Notes under the pieces: model-generated
Seen by the model: the letters and a program-made list of their open reading frames with translations, nothing else
Database searches by the model: none
Told to the model about the DNA's origin: nothing
Made by a program: the position numbers and the translations under genes
Assembly: GCA_937975725.1 (NCBI GenBank)
Contig: CALJUL010000047.1
Coordinates: 11,422-75,421, forward strand
Reading direction: 5' to 3'
Source: an uncultured Pseudoxanthomonas sp.
GTDB lineage: Bacteria > Pseudomonadota > Gammaproteobacteria > Xanthomonadales > Xanthomonadaceae
DNA: 64,000 bases
Part shown: positions 41,365 through 51,074 of the stretch, piece after piece
How the letters are laid out: each line of letters opens with the position of its first letter
Position numbering within the stretch: the stretch's first letter is position 1

Positions 41365-44241
41365 TCAGTCGAACCTCCAGACGTACTCCACCGACACTTC
41401 GCGGCCGGTCGGATTCCCGCGGTAGTACACGTAGTCTCCGGCGGCAGGATCGGAATAGATCTTGTCCGTCAGGTTACTGACGGCAAAGTTGACGCCCATG
41501 CTGTCGGTGATCTGGTAACCCGCGGTCAGGTTGTAGATCACCTGCGCCGGCAGGTAGCCGTTGAGCTCGAAGTTGCCGCTGCGACGCTGCGGCAAGCGGG
41601 TGGCGAACAGCATGGCATTCCAGTTGCCCTTGTCCCAGCCGACGCTGGCGCGGGTCTTGGTGTGCCAGTCGCTGCCGTGGTGTGCGCCGTCCTTGCCATT
41701 CGACCATTTGCTGGCTTCCGAAGCACGTTCGGCCGCCTTCAACAGGTTGGTGTAGTTGAGCGCGAAGGTGAAATTGCCCAGGTCGGTTGCCCAGCGATAA
41801 CGGGTAGCCAAGTCGATGCCTTCACGACGCATCCCGGCCTTGTTGAACGGGCCGACCTCCACCATGGTGATGGCATTGTTCGGGCCGCCGCGGTGCACGC
41901 GTGCCGTCATCAGGGCGCAGTACTCGCTGTCCGGGGCAGAGCCGGTGTTCGGATTCACGTAAGGCGTGTTGTTGACGGTCAGGCCGGTGGCGCAACCGGC
42001 CTCGGCGGCCAGCACTTCGTCTTCGCCGACCGTGCTGATGGCGTTCTTCAGCTCGATGTTCCAGTAGTCGGCGCTGATCGACCAGTTGTCGAGGACGTCC
42101 CAGACGACGCCATAGGTGAAGGATTCGCCTTCTTCGTACTCCAGCAGCGGCGAGCCCTTGCTCGTGATGATGATGTCGTACCAGTTGCTGACGGCCGGAT
42201 CTTCGTTGTCGCCGTTGACCGCGATGCAGCCGGGATTGGGGTCGAAGTTTCCCTTCTGGATGCAGCGCAGCGCGTCGACGCGTTGCGCCAGGCCTTCGCT
42301 GCCCTTCGAGTAGACCTGATACATCTCCGGCGCGCGGAAGCTGGTGGCATAGCTGCCCCGGATCAGCAGTTTGTCCGTCGGCCGCCATTCCGCACCGGCC
42401 ATGTACGTCGTCTTGGCCTTGCTGACGGTCTGGCTGTAGTCGTCATAGCGCGCGGCCAGCGTGGCGGTGGCTTGCGACCACAACGGCACGCGGAACTCCG
42501 TACCCACGGCCCAGCGATCGCGCGAGCCATTGCCGAGCAGGTAGCCGTAATGCGGCGCCTTGTACGGCGTGTTCCATACGTTGCCGGTGGCGCCACCGAA
42601 CACGCCGCTGCCGGCTACGTAGGTATTGGGATCGGGAGTCAGGCGGAAGCTCTGCCTGGCGGCTTCGGCCGTCGCGGCGAAGCTGATCGGACCGGCCCAG
42701 CCTTCGAACAGATCGCCGGAGAACGTCAACTGGAACTGGTCCGCCTTGGTTATGTTGTGGTCGTGGCCCGTGGTGGAAATCTGGTCCCATACCTCCCGGT
42801 TGATCGGGGCAAAGAACTTGTTGATGTCGACCCGATGGATCGGCTGGCCGCTCGTCGCATCCACGCCCAGTTGCGGGCCGAGGTAGTACTCGTTCATGCG
42901 GGCGTGCACCACTGCCGGGTAGTACTTGTCGATCTTGTATTCGGAGTGGTTGTACGCGGCGTCCCAGTCGAAGCGGCCCAGCGAGCCCTGCAGGCCGAGC
43001 GTAACGTCGTAGGAACGCTCCTTGTTGCGGGTCAGCGCGTCGCCGATTTCCCGGCGGGTGAAGAAACGCTTGCCCTCCAACACCGCACCGATACCGGCGT
43101 CGTACCAACTCACGCCGGGCCAATAACCCAGGCCGAAGTCACCGACACTGTTGGTGACGGTGTTCATGTTCGCCAGCACGGTAGCGTATCCGTGCAGACT
43201 GTCGGTGAAGTCGTAGCTGCCGCGCAGGTACAGGGACTTGTTGCTTTCGCCGTTCAGGATCGTCCAGTTGTTGAAGAAGTCACCCTGCGAGCAGTACTTG
43301 CCCATGGCAGGGCCCAGGGTCGTGCCGTTCCACTGGCGGTAGTCTTCCAGCGTGCTGCCGGTGCCGTAGAGCGAGCAGTCCAGATTCGCCGGCGAGATGC
43401 GTTGGCCGTTGTCAGTACGGCTGATGCGGGCGATGTCGTAGGCGTTGTTGTAGCGATTGCCGCGGGCGAGCTGTTCTGCGCTCCATGTCTGGATATCCGC
43501 ATCGTTCGGATTGTTGGTGAAATCGCGCTCGCCGGCGAACAACGGATCGCGGCTCACGAACTGGACTCCGTACACCAGGTTCCACCTGTCGCCGCTGGTT
43601 CCGCCGGTATACGAGAAATCGAACAGGTCGCGACCGCCACGAGTGGAGGTGCCGCCCTTCAGGCGGATTTCATTGCCCTCGAAGTCCTTCTTCAGCACCA
43701 CGTTGACCACGCCGGCGACAGCGTCGGAACCGTAGATGGCCGACGCGCCGCTGGCCAGTATTTCGATGCGTTCGATGGCAGCGGCGGGAATGCTGCCGTA
43801 GCTCTGGAAGCCCTTCACGTCCCAGATAGGACCGGTCTGACCCGGATAGTCGGGAGCGCGGTGGCCGTCGATCAGCAGCAGGCTGCGACCCGGGCCCATG
43901 CCGCGCAGGTTCAGCGGATAGGAGTTGCTGGCGGAACCCCAGCCTTCCTGGCCCTGCACCTGGCCGGTGAACTCGGTCAGCGAGGCCAGCGCGTCATAGG
44001 CGGTGGCGAAGCCTTCTTTCTTGATCTGTTCGGCGGTGATCACGGTGACCGGCGCCGGACCTTCCACCGCGGCGCGCTTGATGCGCGAACCGGTGACAGA
44101 GACCGTGTCGAGGGTCTGAGCCGGCCCCTCGGTTTTCTGCTGATTCAGGGCGTCCTGCGCTGCGGCAGGCATGGCGGCCGACATCGCCAGAAACAGCGCA
44201 GCGGCGAGCGGACTGTAGTGAAGCCGGGTGGACGTAGACAT
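41365..44241 (-). CDS. TonB-dependent receptor of the glycan locus
   Basis: 958 residues. A signal peptide (LAAALFLAMSAAMPAAAQ) is followed by a possible TonB box DTVSVTGSR. The plug domain (about 50-175) contains LNLRGMGPGRSLLLIDG and GASAIYGSDAVAGVVNVVLK, and a 22-strand-type barrel ends in ...SVEYVWRFD with a terminal Phe-Asp. It is an outer-membrane importer, probably for mannose-rich glycans or glycopeptides released outside. It is single-gene transcribed, with its own operator palindrome upstream and a terminator downstream. Confidence 0.92.
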   Translation of the reverse strand: MSTSTRLHYSPLAAALFLAMSAAMPAAAQDALNQQKTEGPAQTLDTVSVTGSRIKRAAVEGPAPVTVITAEQIKKEGFATAYDALASLTEFTGQVQGQEGWGSASNSYPLNLRGMGPGRSLLLIDGHRAPDYPGQTGPIWDVKGFQSYGSIPAAAIERIEILASGASAIYGSDAVAGVVNVVLKKDFEGNEIRLKGGTSTRGGRDLFDFSYTGGTSGDRWNLVYGVQFVSRDPLFAGERDFTNNPNDADIQTWSAEQLARGNRYNNAYDIARISRTDNGQRISPANLDCSLYGTGSTLEDYRQWNGTTLGPAMGKYCSQGDFFNNWTILNGESNKSLYLRGSYDFTDSLHGYATVLANMNTVTNSVGDFGLGYWPGVSWYDAGIGAVLEGKRFFTRREIGDALTRNKERSYDVTLGLQGSLGRFDWDAAYNHSEYKIDKYYPAVVHARMNEYYLGPQLGVDATSGQPIHRVDINKFFAPINREVWDQISTTGHDHNITKADQFQLTFSGDLFEGWAGPISFAATAEAARQSFRLTPDPNTYVAGSGVFGGATGNVWNTPYKAPHYGYLLGNGSRDRWAVGTEFRVPLWSQATATLAARYDDYSQTVSKAKTTYMAGAEWRPTDKLLIRGSYATSFRAPEMYQVYSKGSEGLAQRVDALRCIQKGNFDPNPGCIAVNGDNEDPAVSNWYDIIITSKGSPLLEYEEGESFTYGVVWDVLDNWSISADYWNIELKNAISTVGEDEVLAAEAGCATGLTVNNTPYVNPNTGSAPDSEYCALMTARVHRGGPNNAITMVEVGPFNKAGMRREGIDLATRYRWATDLGNFTFALNYTNLLKAAERASEASKWSNGKDGAHHGSDWHTKTRASVGWDKGNWNAMLFATRLPQRRSGNFELNGYLPAQVIYNLTAGYQITDSMGVNFAVSNLTDKIYSDPAAGDYVYYRGNPTGREVSVEYVWRFD

Positions 44242-44305
44242 GAAGGATTCCCAAGGCGATGGACAGGGCAGTACGCGGCTGCCAGCGGATTTCGATCAAA
44301 ACCCC

Positions 44306-44325
44306 AATTTGGAACGTTCTAAATT
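44306..44325. promoter_or_regulatory. LacI-type operator upstream of the TonB receptor
   Basis: AATTTGGAACGTTCTAAATT is a palindrome with a single mismatched pair (18 of 20 symmetric). It is centred on the same AACGTT core as the site at 41111-41128. It stands 65 bases before the receptor start. Confidence 0.7.
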
Positions 44326-44449
44326 CGGAACCTGAACCGCCGGCTCCAGCGTCAATTTCGGCATCATTCAGGGATTTTTTGCATCCTGCGCCGCAACAAT
44401 GGCTGGACCAATGGACCAAAAGTGAGTTAATTTCCTGTTAAATCAAATG

Positions 44450-45096
44450 CTTACGTCAACTCGATCAATTTCAGGAAAAAATCCATTTCAGGCTGGGTGG
44501 CGCTGTTTTGCGCGAACGTGACATGACCGTATGCGCGTCGCCGGCTGCCGCGGGTGGCATTCCCCATCTGTCCGCCAAGGCCAGTCGCTGCCGCAGGCGC
44601 GAGGCGTCGTCCCGCCCCTCCATGCAGTTCCACGGCCTGGTACGTTCGAGTACCCGGCAGGCCTTGCAGCCACCTTGACCAACGCGCCTGAGGGTTCGCA
44701 CGGCACGGTGGAGCTACGTGTCCGGCGCAGGGAGTTGATCGCCCTTCGATGCAACTTGGCCCGTGGCCGCAACCCTTCCCTCCCCGGTCGCGGAAGTCGC
44801 CTGCAATCACTGTCACGTATACAGGCAGGCGGTTGATCCGATTACAGCCTCCGTTGCAGGAACACGGTGTCCCTGCGCACCCTCGCGGACACTAAAGACC
44901 AGCACGGAATACGCACTTCGACGGCTCACGGGCCGGGGAGCGCGATGCGTCGATAACGGCACAGCGGCGGCCGACACCATGATGGCCAGATGGATCACGG
45001 TGACCGGGAGGCGGCCGTTCGGAGCACCCCGGCTTGCGGCGGGCAGCGGGCGGAATGCGGCGACGATACCTGCCGCCTAGCCCGCGCAGCGCGGAT
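44450..45096. other. About 650 bases without a convincing gene
   Basis: Short open frames exist on both strands, but none has a signal, motif, ribosome site or codon pattern that convinces. The stretch lies between the glycan locus and the esterase gene and marks the join of the two accessory regions. It may be decayed DNA. Confidence 0.5.
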
Positions 45097-46236
45097 TCAC
45101 TCGGTCGCGTTGACCGCGTGCGGGCGGGTGCCGTTGTCGGCATCCATCCGGTTGCGCTCCTCGTGCAGCGTCTTGGCCTGCTCGGGAGTCAGGCCGTCGT
45201 GCAGGGTCTTCTTCAGCCGGTTCAGCCAGGGAATGCGCGCGTTGTCCGGCAGATCGCGCACGCGCAGCCGCAGGTCGTATCGCTGCTCCGGGGTCATCCG
45301 CAGATAAGCCTGCGCCGTGGGCACCTCCGGCACCGGCAGCGGCGGCGACAACATGAAATACACCGCGCGGCTGATCGCCGCCGGGATCACGCTGCCGTGG
45401 TCCTCGCCGGCGATCTCGGCGAAACGGGTCTCGCCGCCGCCCTGGCCGACCAGCTCGGCGATAGCGCGCGCGCTGTCCACCTGCCGGCGGTCGCGCAGCA
45501 GGCTGATCATCCGCGCGGCGTCGGGCTGGACGCGCATCGCCGGCGAAGGCGTCTGTTCGTATTCGCCTGCAGTGACCAGCAGGCGCGGCATGGGCTCGCC
45601 CTGCTTGCGCGTGCGCAGCATCTGCGCCAGCGCGTCGCGGATCAGCGGGTCGGCGAACCACACCGACGGGCTGGCGGCCATGTAGGACTGGAACACCTGC
45701 GGGCGCGAGGCCAGCGCGTGCAGCACGAACAGGCCGCCGAAGGAATGGCCGAAGATGCCCTGGCGCGCGGGATCGACCGGGGCCAGCGCGGCGATCTTCG
45801 GCTTCAGGTCGCGCTCGATGAAATCCAGGAAGGCGTCCGCGCCGCCGCTGGGCGCCTTGATGCGCGGATTGCCGCTGCCGGCGGGAGTCAGGTCGAAGGT
45901 GCGGGCGGTGCCGATGTCGGTGCCTTCCGGGTAGCCGATCCCCACCACTACCGTCGCCAGGTCCTTGGGCACATCCGGCCGCCGCTCCAGCGCGCGCACC
46001 GACTCCAGCGCGGTCAGGAACATGGCGTTGCCGTCCAGCACGTACAGCACGCCATAGCCGGCCGCCGGCGCGGGCTTGGCCGGCACCGAGACGAAGACGC
46101 GGTACTCGCGCTCGCCGGCGCGCAGGTCGAACTGCTGCGCGCCGGGTACCGCCAGCGGCGTGGCGCTCGCCGCCTGCCACGCACCGGCGACGCACAACGC
46201 CGCCGCCAGCCACCATGTCTTCGCCAATGCCTGCAT
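45097..46236 (-). CDS. Secreted alpha/beta-hydrolase esterase (Fes/IroE-like, PF00756 type)
   Basis: 379 residues. The start is supported by GGAG 8 bases upstream. A signal peptide (MQALAKTWWLAAALCVAGA) directs export, so it acts in the periplasm like IroE rather than in the cytoplasm like Fes. The nucleophile elbow is GHSFGG, the catalytic His is in AGEDHGSV, and GVLYVLDGNAMF opens the fold. The family includes trilactone siderophore esterases, feruloyl esterases and S-formylglutathione hydrolase. It lies 62 bases after a TonB receptor on the same strand, so the two form an uptake-and-hydrolysis pair. Confidence 0.82.
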   Translation of the reverse strand: MQALAKTWWLAAALCVAGAWQAASATPLAVPGAQQFDLRAGEREYRVFVSVPAKPAPAAGYGVLYVLDGNAMFLTALESVRALERRPDVPKDLATVVVGIGYPEGTDIGTARTFDLTPAGSGNPRIKAPSGGADAFLDFIERDLKPKIAALAPVDPARQGIFGHSFGGLFVLHALASRPQVFQSYMAASPSVWFADPLIRDALAQMLRTRKQGEPMPRLLVTAGEYEQTPSPAMRVQPDAARMISLLRDRRQVDSARAIAELVGQGGGETRFAEIAGEDHGSVIPAAISRAVYFMLSPPLPVPEVPTAQAYLRMTPEQRYDLRLRVRDLPDNARIPWLNRLKKTLHDGLTPEQAKTLHEERNRMDADNGTRPHAVNATE

Positions 46237-46298
46237 GTCCGGCTCCGTCGATTGTCGTCCTGCGTGCGCGCCGGGGCGGCGCGCACGCCGTTCTCCGC

Positions 46299-49274
46299 TT
46301 ACCAGCGCTTGTCGAACGACAGCACCAAGGTGCGGCCGAGCACCGTCGCGTTGGCCGGGTCGTAGGGATCGGCCAGGGCGTCGTTCGCCGCGGTGCCGCC
46401 GTCCACGAACGGCGGGTCCCGGTCGGTGAAGTTGAGCGCGGTGAAGTTTACCCGCGCGTCGCGGAAGAAGCCGCCGTGGGCCGACAGGTCGTAGCCCAGG
46501 TTGAAGTCGAACGTCTTCCACGAGCCGATCCGCACCGGGCTGGTGATCGCCACCGGCACGCCCGCCGCGTTGGCGCGGAAGCAGCCGGAAGCGCACTCGT
46601 AGTCGTCCACGTAGTTCATCGTCAGCGACGCGGCCAGGTTGCCGTAGTTCCAGCGCAGGCCCTGCATGGAACGCAGCGGCACCGGGTTGCCGACCGCGCT
46701 GTACTTGCCCAGTTGGTCCACGTAGCCCGAGCCCGGCGTGGCCTCGACCTCGTAGGAGTTCAGCCAGGTGCCGCGCGAGAACAGCTCCAGCGAACCCGCG
46801 CGGTCGGTCTCGAAGGCGTAGCTGAAGTTGAAGTCCACGCCGTCCATCTTCAGCGAGGCCAGGTTGAGCTGGGTCGCGTTGACGATCATCGCCACGTCGG
46901 CCGCGCTTTGCACCGGGCCGGCGCCGAGCTGGCCCAGGTAGCGCGGATCGTTGTTCATGATGTCCTGCACGCGCGCCACGCCGGGGTTGATCTCCAGGCT
47001 GTTGATGTAGGGCGTGGTGCCGGTCGAGAACAGTTGCGCCAGGATGCCGCCCAGTTGACCGGCCTGGATGCGCACGATGCGGTCGTCGATCTTCAGGTTG
47101 AAGTAGCTGGCGCCCACATGCAGGCCCGGCGCCCATTCCGGCTTCCAGTCGAAGCCCAGCGTCCAGGTCTTGGCTTCCTCGGGGCGCAGCGTGGGGCCGG
47201 CGCCACCGGAGACCACGATGGCGGTGAAGGTGCAGTTGCCCGCGCCGCCCGGGGTGCCGGTCACGCCGTTGAGCGGGACCAGGGTGGTGGTGCAGGGCGC
47301 GGTGTACAGGTCCGCGCGCATGAACGCGCCGTTGCCGCCGGTGATCGGCTGCACGCCGTTGTAGGCGTAGCGCATCGGCGGTGCGTGGAACGAAGTGCCC
47401 CAGCTACCGCGCAGGGTCAGGCCGTCGGTCGGCTTGAAGTCGATGCCGACCTTGGGATTGAAGGTGGAGAAGTCGCCCAGGCCGCGGCCGCGCTCGTAGC
47501 GGCCGGCGATGGACACGTCGAGCTTCTTGGCGAAGGCCATCTCGTTGTCCTTGCCGATCAGCGGGAAGGCCAGTTCGGTGAACAGCGCGCCCACGTCGCG
47601 CTCGGTGGTGCCGAAGGTTTCGTGCCTGTCCGAGGTCGAGCGCCAGTTGAAGTCCAGTTCGCCGCCGATGTTCTCGCGGCGGTAGTCGATGCCGGCGGCC
47701 AGCTTGGCGGTGCCGCCGGGCATGTGGAACAGGTCGCCGTCCACCTTGAAGCTGGCCTGCGCCAGCCACGAGGTGAACTTGAGGTCCTCGAAGCCGATCA
47801 ACTGCGCCAGCACCGCGTCGGGCAACGCGTTGGTGGTCCACGGGTTGAACGGCGTGTAGTTCAGGCCCGCGCAGTACGCCTGTGCGGCGGCGCTGGCGTT
47901 GGCGGCCAGGCCCTGGCTGCACTGGATGGCGGTCGGCGCCTGCACCCGCGAGCCGCCCGGGCCGGGCAGGTAGTCGTAGATGTTGGCGTTGCGCTGCACG
48001 TCCGAATCGCGGCGCTGTTCCTCGCGGCTGTAGGACAGCGTGGCTTCGCCGCGCCAGCTTCCGCCCAGGTCGAACAGCGTGCCGAACGAGGCGGCCAGCG
48101 TGTCGGCCTCGATTTCGCGCTGCAGGGGGCGGTCGTCGATCAGCACGCCGTAGTTGTTGGCCACGCCGGGGATGAAGTACGGGTTGTTCGGGCCCACGGT
48201 GCCGTACAGCGCCAGGTAGCCCTGGTTGTAGGTGCCGCGGCGGCGCGAATAGCGCAGGTCGCCGTGGAATTCCACCGCCTCGCCGACGCCGTGCTCGAAG
48301 CCCAGGAAGGCGCTGTGGCGTTCCATCTCCGGCAGGATGTCCACCATGTCCCAGGCGTTGTAGGTGTTGCCCACGCCCTCGGTCACCGGGATCAGGCTGC
48401 CGGCGGTGAGGCCGGTGCCCGCGCCGCCGGGCACGCGGCGCGCGACCACGCCGTTGCCGGCCGCGGTGCCGTTGAACAGGTTGGCGGCCGAGCCGGCGCG
48501 CGCGGTCATGCGCCGCCAGTTGATCCCGCCGCGGTTGCTGAAATCGCCGCCGTTGTAGATCTCGCGGTCGTTCGCCAGCACGTTCTCCTGGCGGTTGTAT
48601 TCGTAGCCGGCGATCATGCCGCCGCCGTCCCACTGCGTGCCCCAGGTCTGGCCGACCTGCAACTGCTCGCCGCCGCCCTGGCTGGTGCTGCCCAGGCGCA
48701 CGCTGGTGCGCGCGCCGTCGTCGCTGCGCTTGAGGATGATGTTGACCACGCCGCCGACCGCGTCGGAGCCGTACACCGCCGAGGCGCCGTCCAGCAGGAT
48801 CTCCATGTGCGAGACCGCGTTGGTCGGGATCGAGGAGATGTCGACGAAGTCGCCGTACTGCCCGGCCGCGGCCGCGCGGCGGCCGTTGACCAGCACCAGC
48901 GTGGACAGCGCGCCCAGGCCGCGCAGGTTCACGCCCTGGCCGCCGGTCATGTTGGAGCCGGCCACGCTGGAGTCCTGGCCGCCCTGCACGTTGTCGCTCA
49001 TGCCCACGCCGCCGGCGAAGTTGGCCGGCAGGTCGCGCAGGAAGTCGCCGACCGTGGCCTTGCCGCTCTGCTCGATCTGCTCGCGGGTGATCACCGCGAC
49101 CGCGTTGCCCGCCGGCTGCGCGCCGCGGATGTTGGTGCCGGTCACGACGATGGTGTCCAGCTCAGTGGTTTCCGCCGGCGCCTCCTGCGCCTGCAACACT
49201 CCGGCGATGCACATCGCCAATACCGACATGCCGCCGGCAATCCCACGCGCACGACCTGCTCGACTGCTCATCAT
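46299..49274 (-). CDS. TonB-dependent receptor of the aromatic/siderophore-type locus
   Basis: 991 residues from the first of two adjacent ATGs (the second, one codon later, is equally possible; GGGGGA precedes both). A signal peptide is present (MSVLAMCIAGVLQAQ). A TonB-box-like DTIVVTGTNIRG is followed by the plug (VNLRGLGALSTLVLVNGRR; GASAVYGSDAVGGVVNIILK) and a large barrel ending LVLSFDKRW with terminal aromatic Trp. It has the size of the oar-like/sugar or siderophore class; the ligand cannot be read from sequence. It is divergent from the GntR regulator across a region with the 23-bp shared element. Confidence 0.92.
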   Translation of the reverse strand: MMSSRAGRARGIAGGMSVLAMCIAGVLQAQEAPAETTELDTIVVTGTNIRGAQPAGNAVAVITREQIEQSGKATVGDFLRDLPANFAGGVGMSDNVQGGQDSSVAGSNMTGGQGVNLRGLGALSTLVLVNGRRAAAAGQYGDFVDISSIPTNAVSHMEILLDGASAVYGSDAVGGVVNIILKRSDDGARTSVRLGSTSQGGGEQLQVGQTWGTQWDGGGMIAGYEYNRQENVLANDREIYNGGDFSNRGGINWRRMTARAGSAANLFNGTAAGNGVVARRVPGGAGTGLTAGSLIPVTEGVGNTYNAWDMVDILPEMERHSAFLGFEHGVGEAVEFHGDLRYSRRRGTYNQGYLALYGTVGPNNPYFIPGVANNYGVLIDDRPLQREIEADTLAASFGTLFDLGGSWRGEATLSYSREEQRRDSDVQRNANIYDYLPGPGGSRVQAPTAIQCSQGLAANASAAAQAYCAGLNYTPFNPWTTNALPDAVLAQLIGFEDLKFTSWLAQASFKVDGDLFHMPGGTAKLAAGIDYRRENIGGELDFNWRSTSDRHETFGTTERDVGALFTELAFPLIGKDNEMAFAKKLDVSIAGRYERGRGLGDFSTFNPKVGIDFKPTDGLTLRGSWGTSFHAPPMRYAYNGVQPITGGNGAFMRADLYTAPCTTTLVPLNGVTGTPGGAGNCTFTAIVVSGGAGPTLRPEEAKTWTLGFDWKPEWAPGLHVGASYFNLKIDDRIVRIQAGQLGGILAQLFSTGTTPYINSLEINPGVARVQDIMNNDPRYLGQLGAGPVQSAADVAMIVNATQLNLASLKMDGVDFNFSYAFETDRAGSLELFSRGTWLNSYEVEATPGSGYVDQLGKYSAVGNPVPLRSMQGLRWNYGNLAASLTMNYVDDYECASGCFRANAAGVPVAITSPVRIGSWKTFDFNLGYDLSAHGGFFRDARVNFTALNFTDRDPPFVDGGTAANDALADPYDPANATVLGRTLVLSFDKRW

Positions 49275-49439
49275 TCCCCCAAAGGCTCGATTGGCTGACA
49301 GATGGATCGCCCGCCGGTCCGCGCATGCCCCCATGGCACCGCGCGGCCCGGCCCGCTCCCGGCGCGGCCCGTGGCCCGCCGGGAACCGGACGAAATTTCG
49401 TTGGAACCGCGTCCGGATCACAACAAAGCCCCCCGGCAC

Positions 49440-49462
49440 TGTCAAGAATAATTACGATATTT
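49440..49462. promoter_or_regulatory. Shared 23-bp control element, TonB receptor/GntR side
   Basis: The element begins TGTCAA, continues with ATAATT and ends CGATATTT. It is identical at 20 of 23 positions to 54791-54813. On the minus strand its first six bases read TTGACA, a perfect -35, with TGTGAT 17 bases on at 49417-49422, giving a promoter for the receptor. The GntR gene starts on the other side. Confidence 0.65.
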
Positions 49463-49650
49463 TTTTCGTGGCAGCCTGCAACTGATTCTTGATTCCTTGC
49501 CAAACCACGATTTTCTTCTTTTCAATCATTAGCTTGTATTTTTTGACCCGGAACCAGGCTTGAAGGGAGTGTCGAAATTCCACCGGAAGCTGCTGCAGCG
49601 CAACACAAACTTCGTCTTGATTTCCGAAATTCACTCCGCACACTGGCGGT

Positions 49651-50355
49651 ATGAATGCCCAAGTCGTCCCCTCCTCCGCGCGCACCCTGGCCCGCCGCGC
49701 CTATCACCGGCTGCGCCGCGACATCGTCCACGGCCAGCTCGCCGCCGGCAGCAAGCTCAAGCTGGAAGCGCTGGTGCAGCACTACGAGATCGGCATGTCG
49801 CCGCTGCGCGAGGCGCTGGCGCGGCTGGTCGGCGACCAGTTGGTCAAGACCGAGGACCAGCGCGGCTTCTGGGTGGCGCCGCTGTCGCTGGACGAGCTGG
49901 ACGACATCTCACGCGTGCGCGACCTGATCGAGACCGAGGCGCTGCGGCTGTCGATCGAGCGCGGCGACGCGGAATGGGAGCGGCGCCTGCGCGCCAGCTT
50001 CGACGCGCTCAGCGAGGTCGAGCGCGACGTCACCGAACTGGCGCCGGACCTGCCGCAGCAGGTCCTGGACGAATGGGAGGAGCGCAACCACGCCTTCCAC
50101 TACACCCTGATCTCGGCCTGCGCCTCGCCGTGGCTGATCAAGCTGCAGGAACTGCTGTACCACCAGGCCGAGCGCTACCGCCGGGTCTCGCTCAGCGCCT
50201 CGCGCGGCAAGCGCTTCGTGCACGACGAGCACCAGGCCATCTTCGAGGCCGCGGTGGACCGCAACGCGCTGCGCGCCTGCCGCCTCACCCACGACCACCT
50301 GATGCGCACCTACGACGAGGTGCGCAAGGCGGTCGCCGCGATGGACCCGGCCTGA
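49651..50355 (+). CDS. GntR family regulator, FadR/FCD subgroup
   Basis: 234 residues. The winged HTH (about 12-80) shows AYHRLRRDIVHGQLAAGSKL and the recognition region YEIGMSPLREALARL. The FCD effector domain (about 90-225) has the usual metal/ligand His pattern (RNHAFHYTLI; DEHQAIFEA; CRLTHDHL). FCD regulators commonly sense small organic acids. It stands between the receptor-esterase pair and the minus catabolic operon, and is the best candidate to bind the 23-bp element found at both divergent regions. Confidence 0.92.
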   Translation: MNAQVVPSSARTLARRAYHRLRRDIVHGQLAAGSKLKLEALVQHYEIGMSPLREALARLVGDQLVKTEDQRGFWVAPLSLDELDDISRVRDLIETEALRLSIERGDAEWERRLRASFDALSEVERDVTELAPDLPQQVLDEWEERNHAFHYTLISACASPWLIKLQELLYHQAERYRRVSLSASRGKRFVHDEHQAIFEAAVDRNALRACRLTHDHLMRTYDEVRKAVAAMDPA

Positions 50356-50377
50356 CGGCCGGGCCGGCGCCGCGGGT

Positions 50378-51028
50378 TCAACCGGGCGAGCAGATCCGCG
50401 GCTGCGCCTTCAGCAGTTCGCGGGTCTTCTCGAAGCCCGCCACCGCCTTCGGATCGAAGGGCTTGACGCCCTCGGACACGTACAGCCCGACGATCAGGTC
50501 GCCCTGCCTGTCGTAGAAGCCCAGGATGCGGGTGAACTTGTCCGCTTCCTTGGTCGGCAACTGCAATGCCCAGATCTGGTCGACCTCGGCCGGGGTGATG
50601 TGGCCGTGCACGCCGTCGCCGTTGTCGGCGTACATGTCGTACCAGATCGGCGTGGACGTGGACTGCGTCTGCGGCACCTTGCTGGGGAAGTTCCAGACGT
50701 GCTTGCCGCCGGAGGTGAAGACGATGCCGATGCGGGTGTCGGCGCCCCAGGCGTCGACCGACTTCCACACGTCCTCGAAGAACAGCCGGTTGGAGCGCAC
50801 GCCGTAGGCCTGCGCCGCCGACAGCGCGCTGACCACCGCGGTCTCCTTCATCCGGAACAGGCGGGCGACCGCCGGCGGCGGCGCGCCCGGGCGGGTCTTG
50901 GCGTAGTAGTGCTGGATCACCTTGGCGTCGTCGGCCGAGGCGCAGCCATCGGCGGCGGCGGCGTGGCCGGCCAGGCCCAGCGTCGCCAGCAGGAGGACGC
51001 GCATCAACAGGGTCTTCGTGCGGATCAT
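50378..51028 (-). CDS. Secreted protein resembling the ChuX/HutX haem-utilisation fold
   Basis: 216 residues with a clear signal peptide (LLMRVLLLATLGLAGHAAA). The body has a pattern like ChuX/HutX: a Trp-containing helix (FFEDVWKSVDAWG), a beta segment with IVFTSGGKHVWNFP, then VHGHITPAEVDQIW and LGFYDRQGDLIVGLYV. Known members are cytoplasmic, so a secreted form would be unusual. I see the resemblance by eye only. It is the last gene of the minus catabolic operon, 46 bases after the class II aldolase-like gene. A role in binding iron, haem or an aromatic ligand is possible but unproven. Confidence 0.55.
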   Translation of the reverse strand: MIRTKTLLMRVLLLATLGLAGHAAAADGCASADDAKVIQHYYAKTRPGAPPPAVARLFRMKETAVVSALSAAQAYGVRSNRLFFEDVWKSVDAWGADTRIGIVFTSGGKHVWNFPSKVPQTQSTSTPIWYDMYADNGDGVHGHITPAEVDQIWALQLPTKEADKFTRILGFYDRQGDLIVGLYVSEGVKPFDPKAVAGFEKTRELLKAQPRICSPG

Positions 51029-51074
51029 GCGGTGTCGTGTTCCGTCGGGGTGGAGGGAGCGGGGAAGGAAGGCG

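Noticed and set aside
44638..44680. Possible attachment-site copy (GTTCGAGTACCC) resembling the tRNA-Met T arm
   Set aside because: Only about eight bases match and the following tRNA bases do not, so chance is more likely than an att site.
44451..44836. Overlapping open frames on both strands between the glycan and aromatic loci
   Set aside because: No ribosome site, domain, signal or sensible composition; they reflect rare stops in GC-rich DNA.
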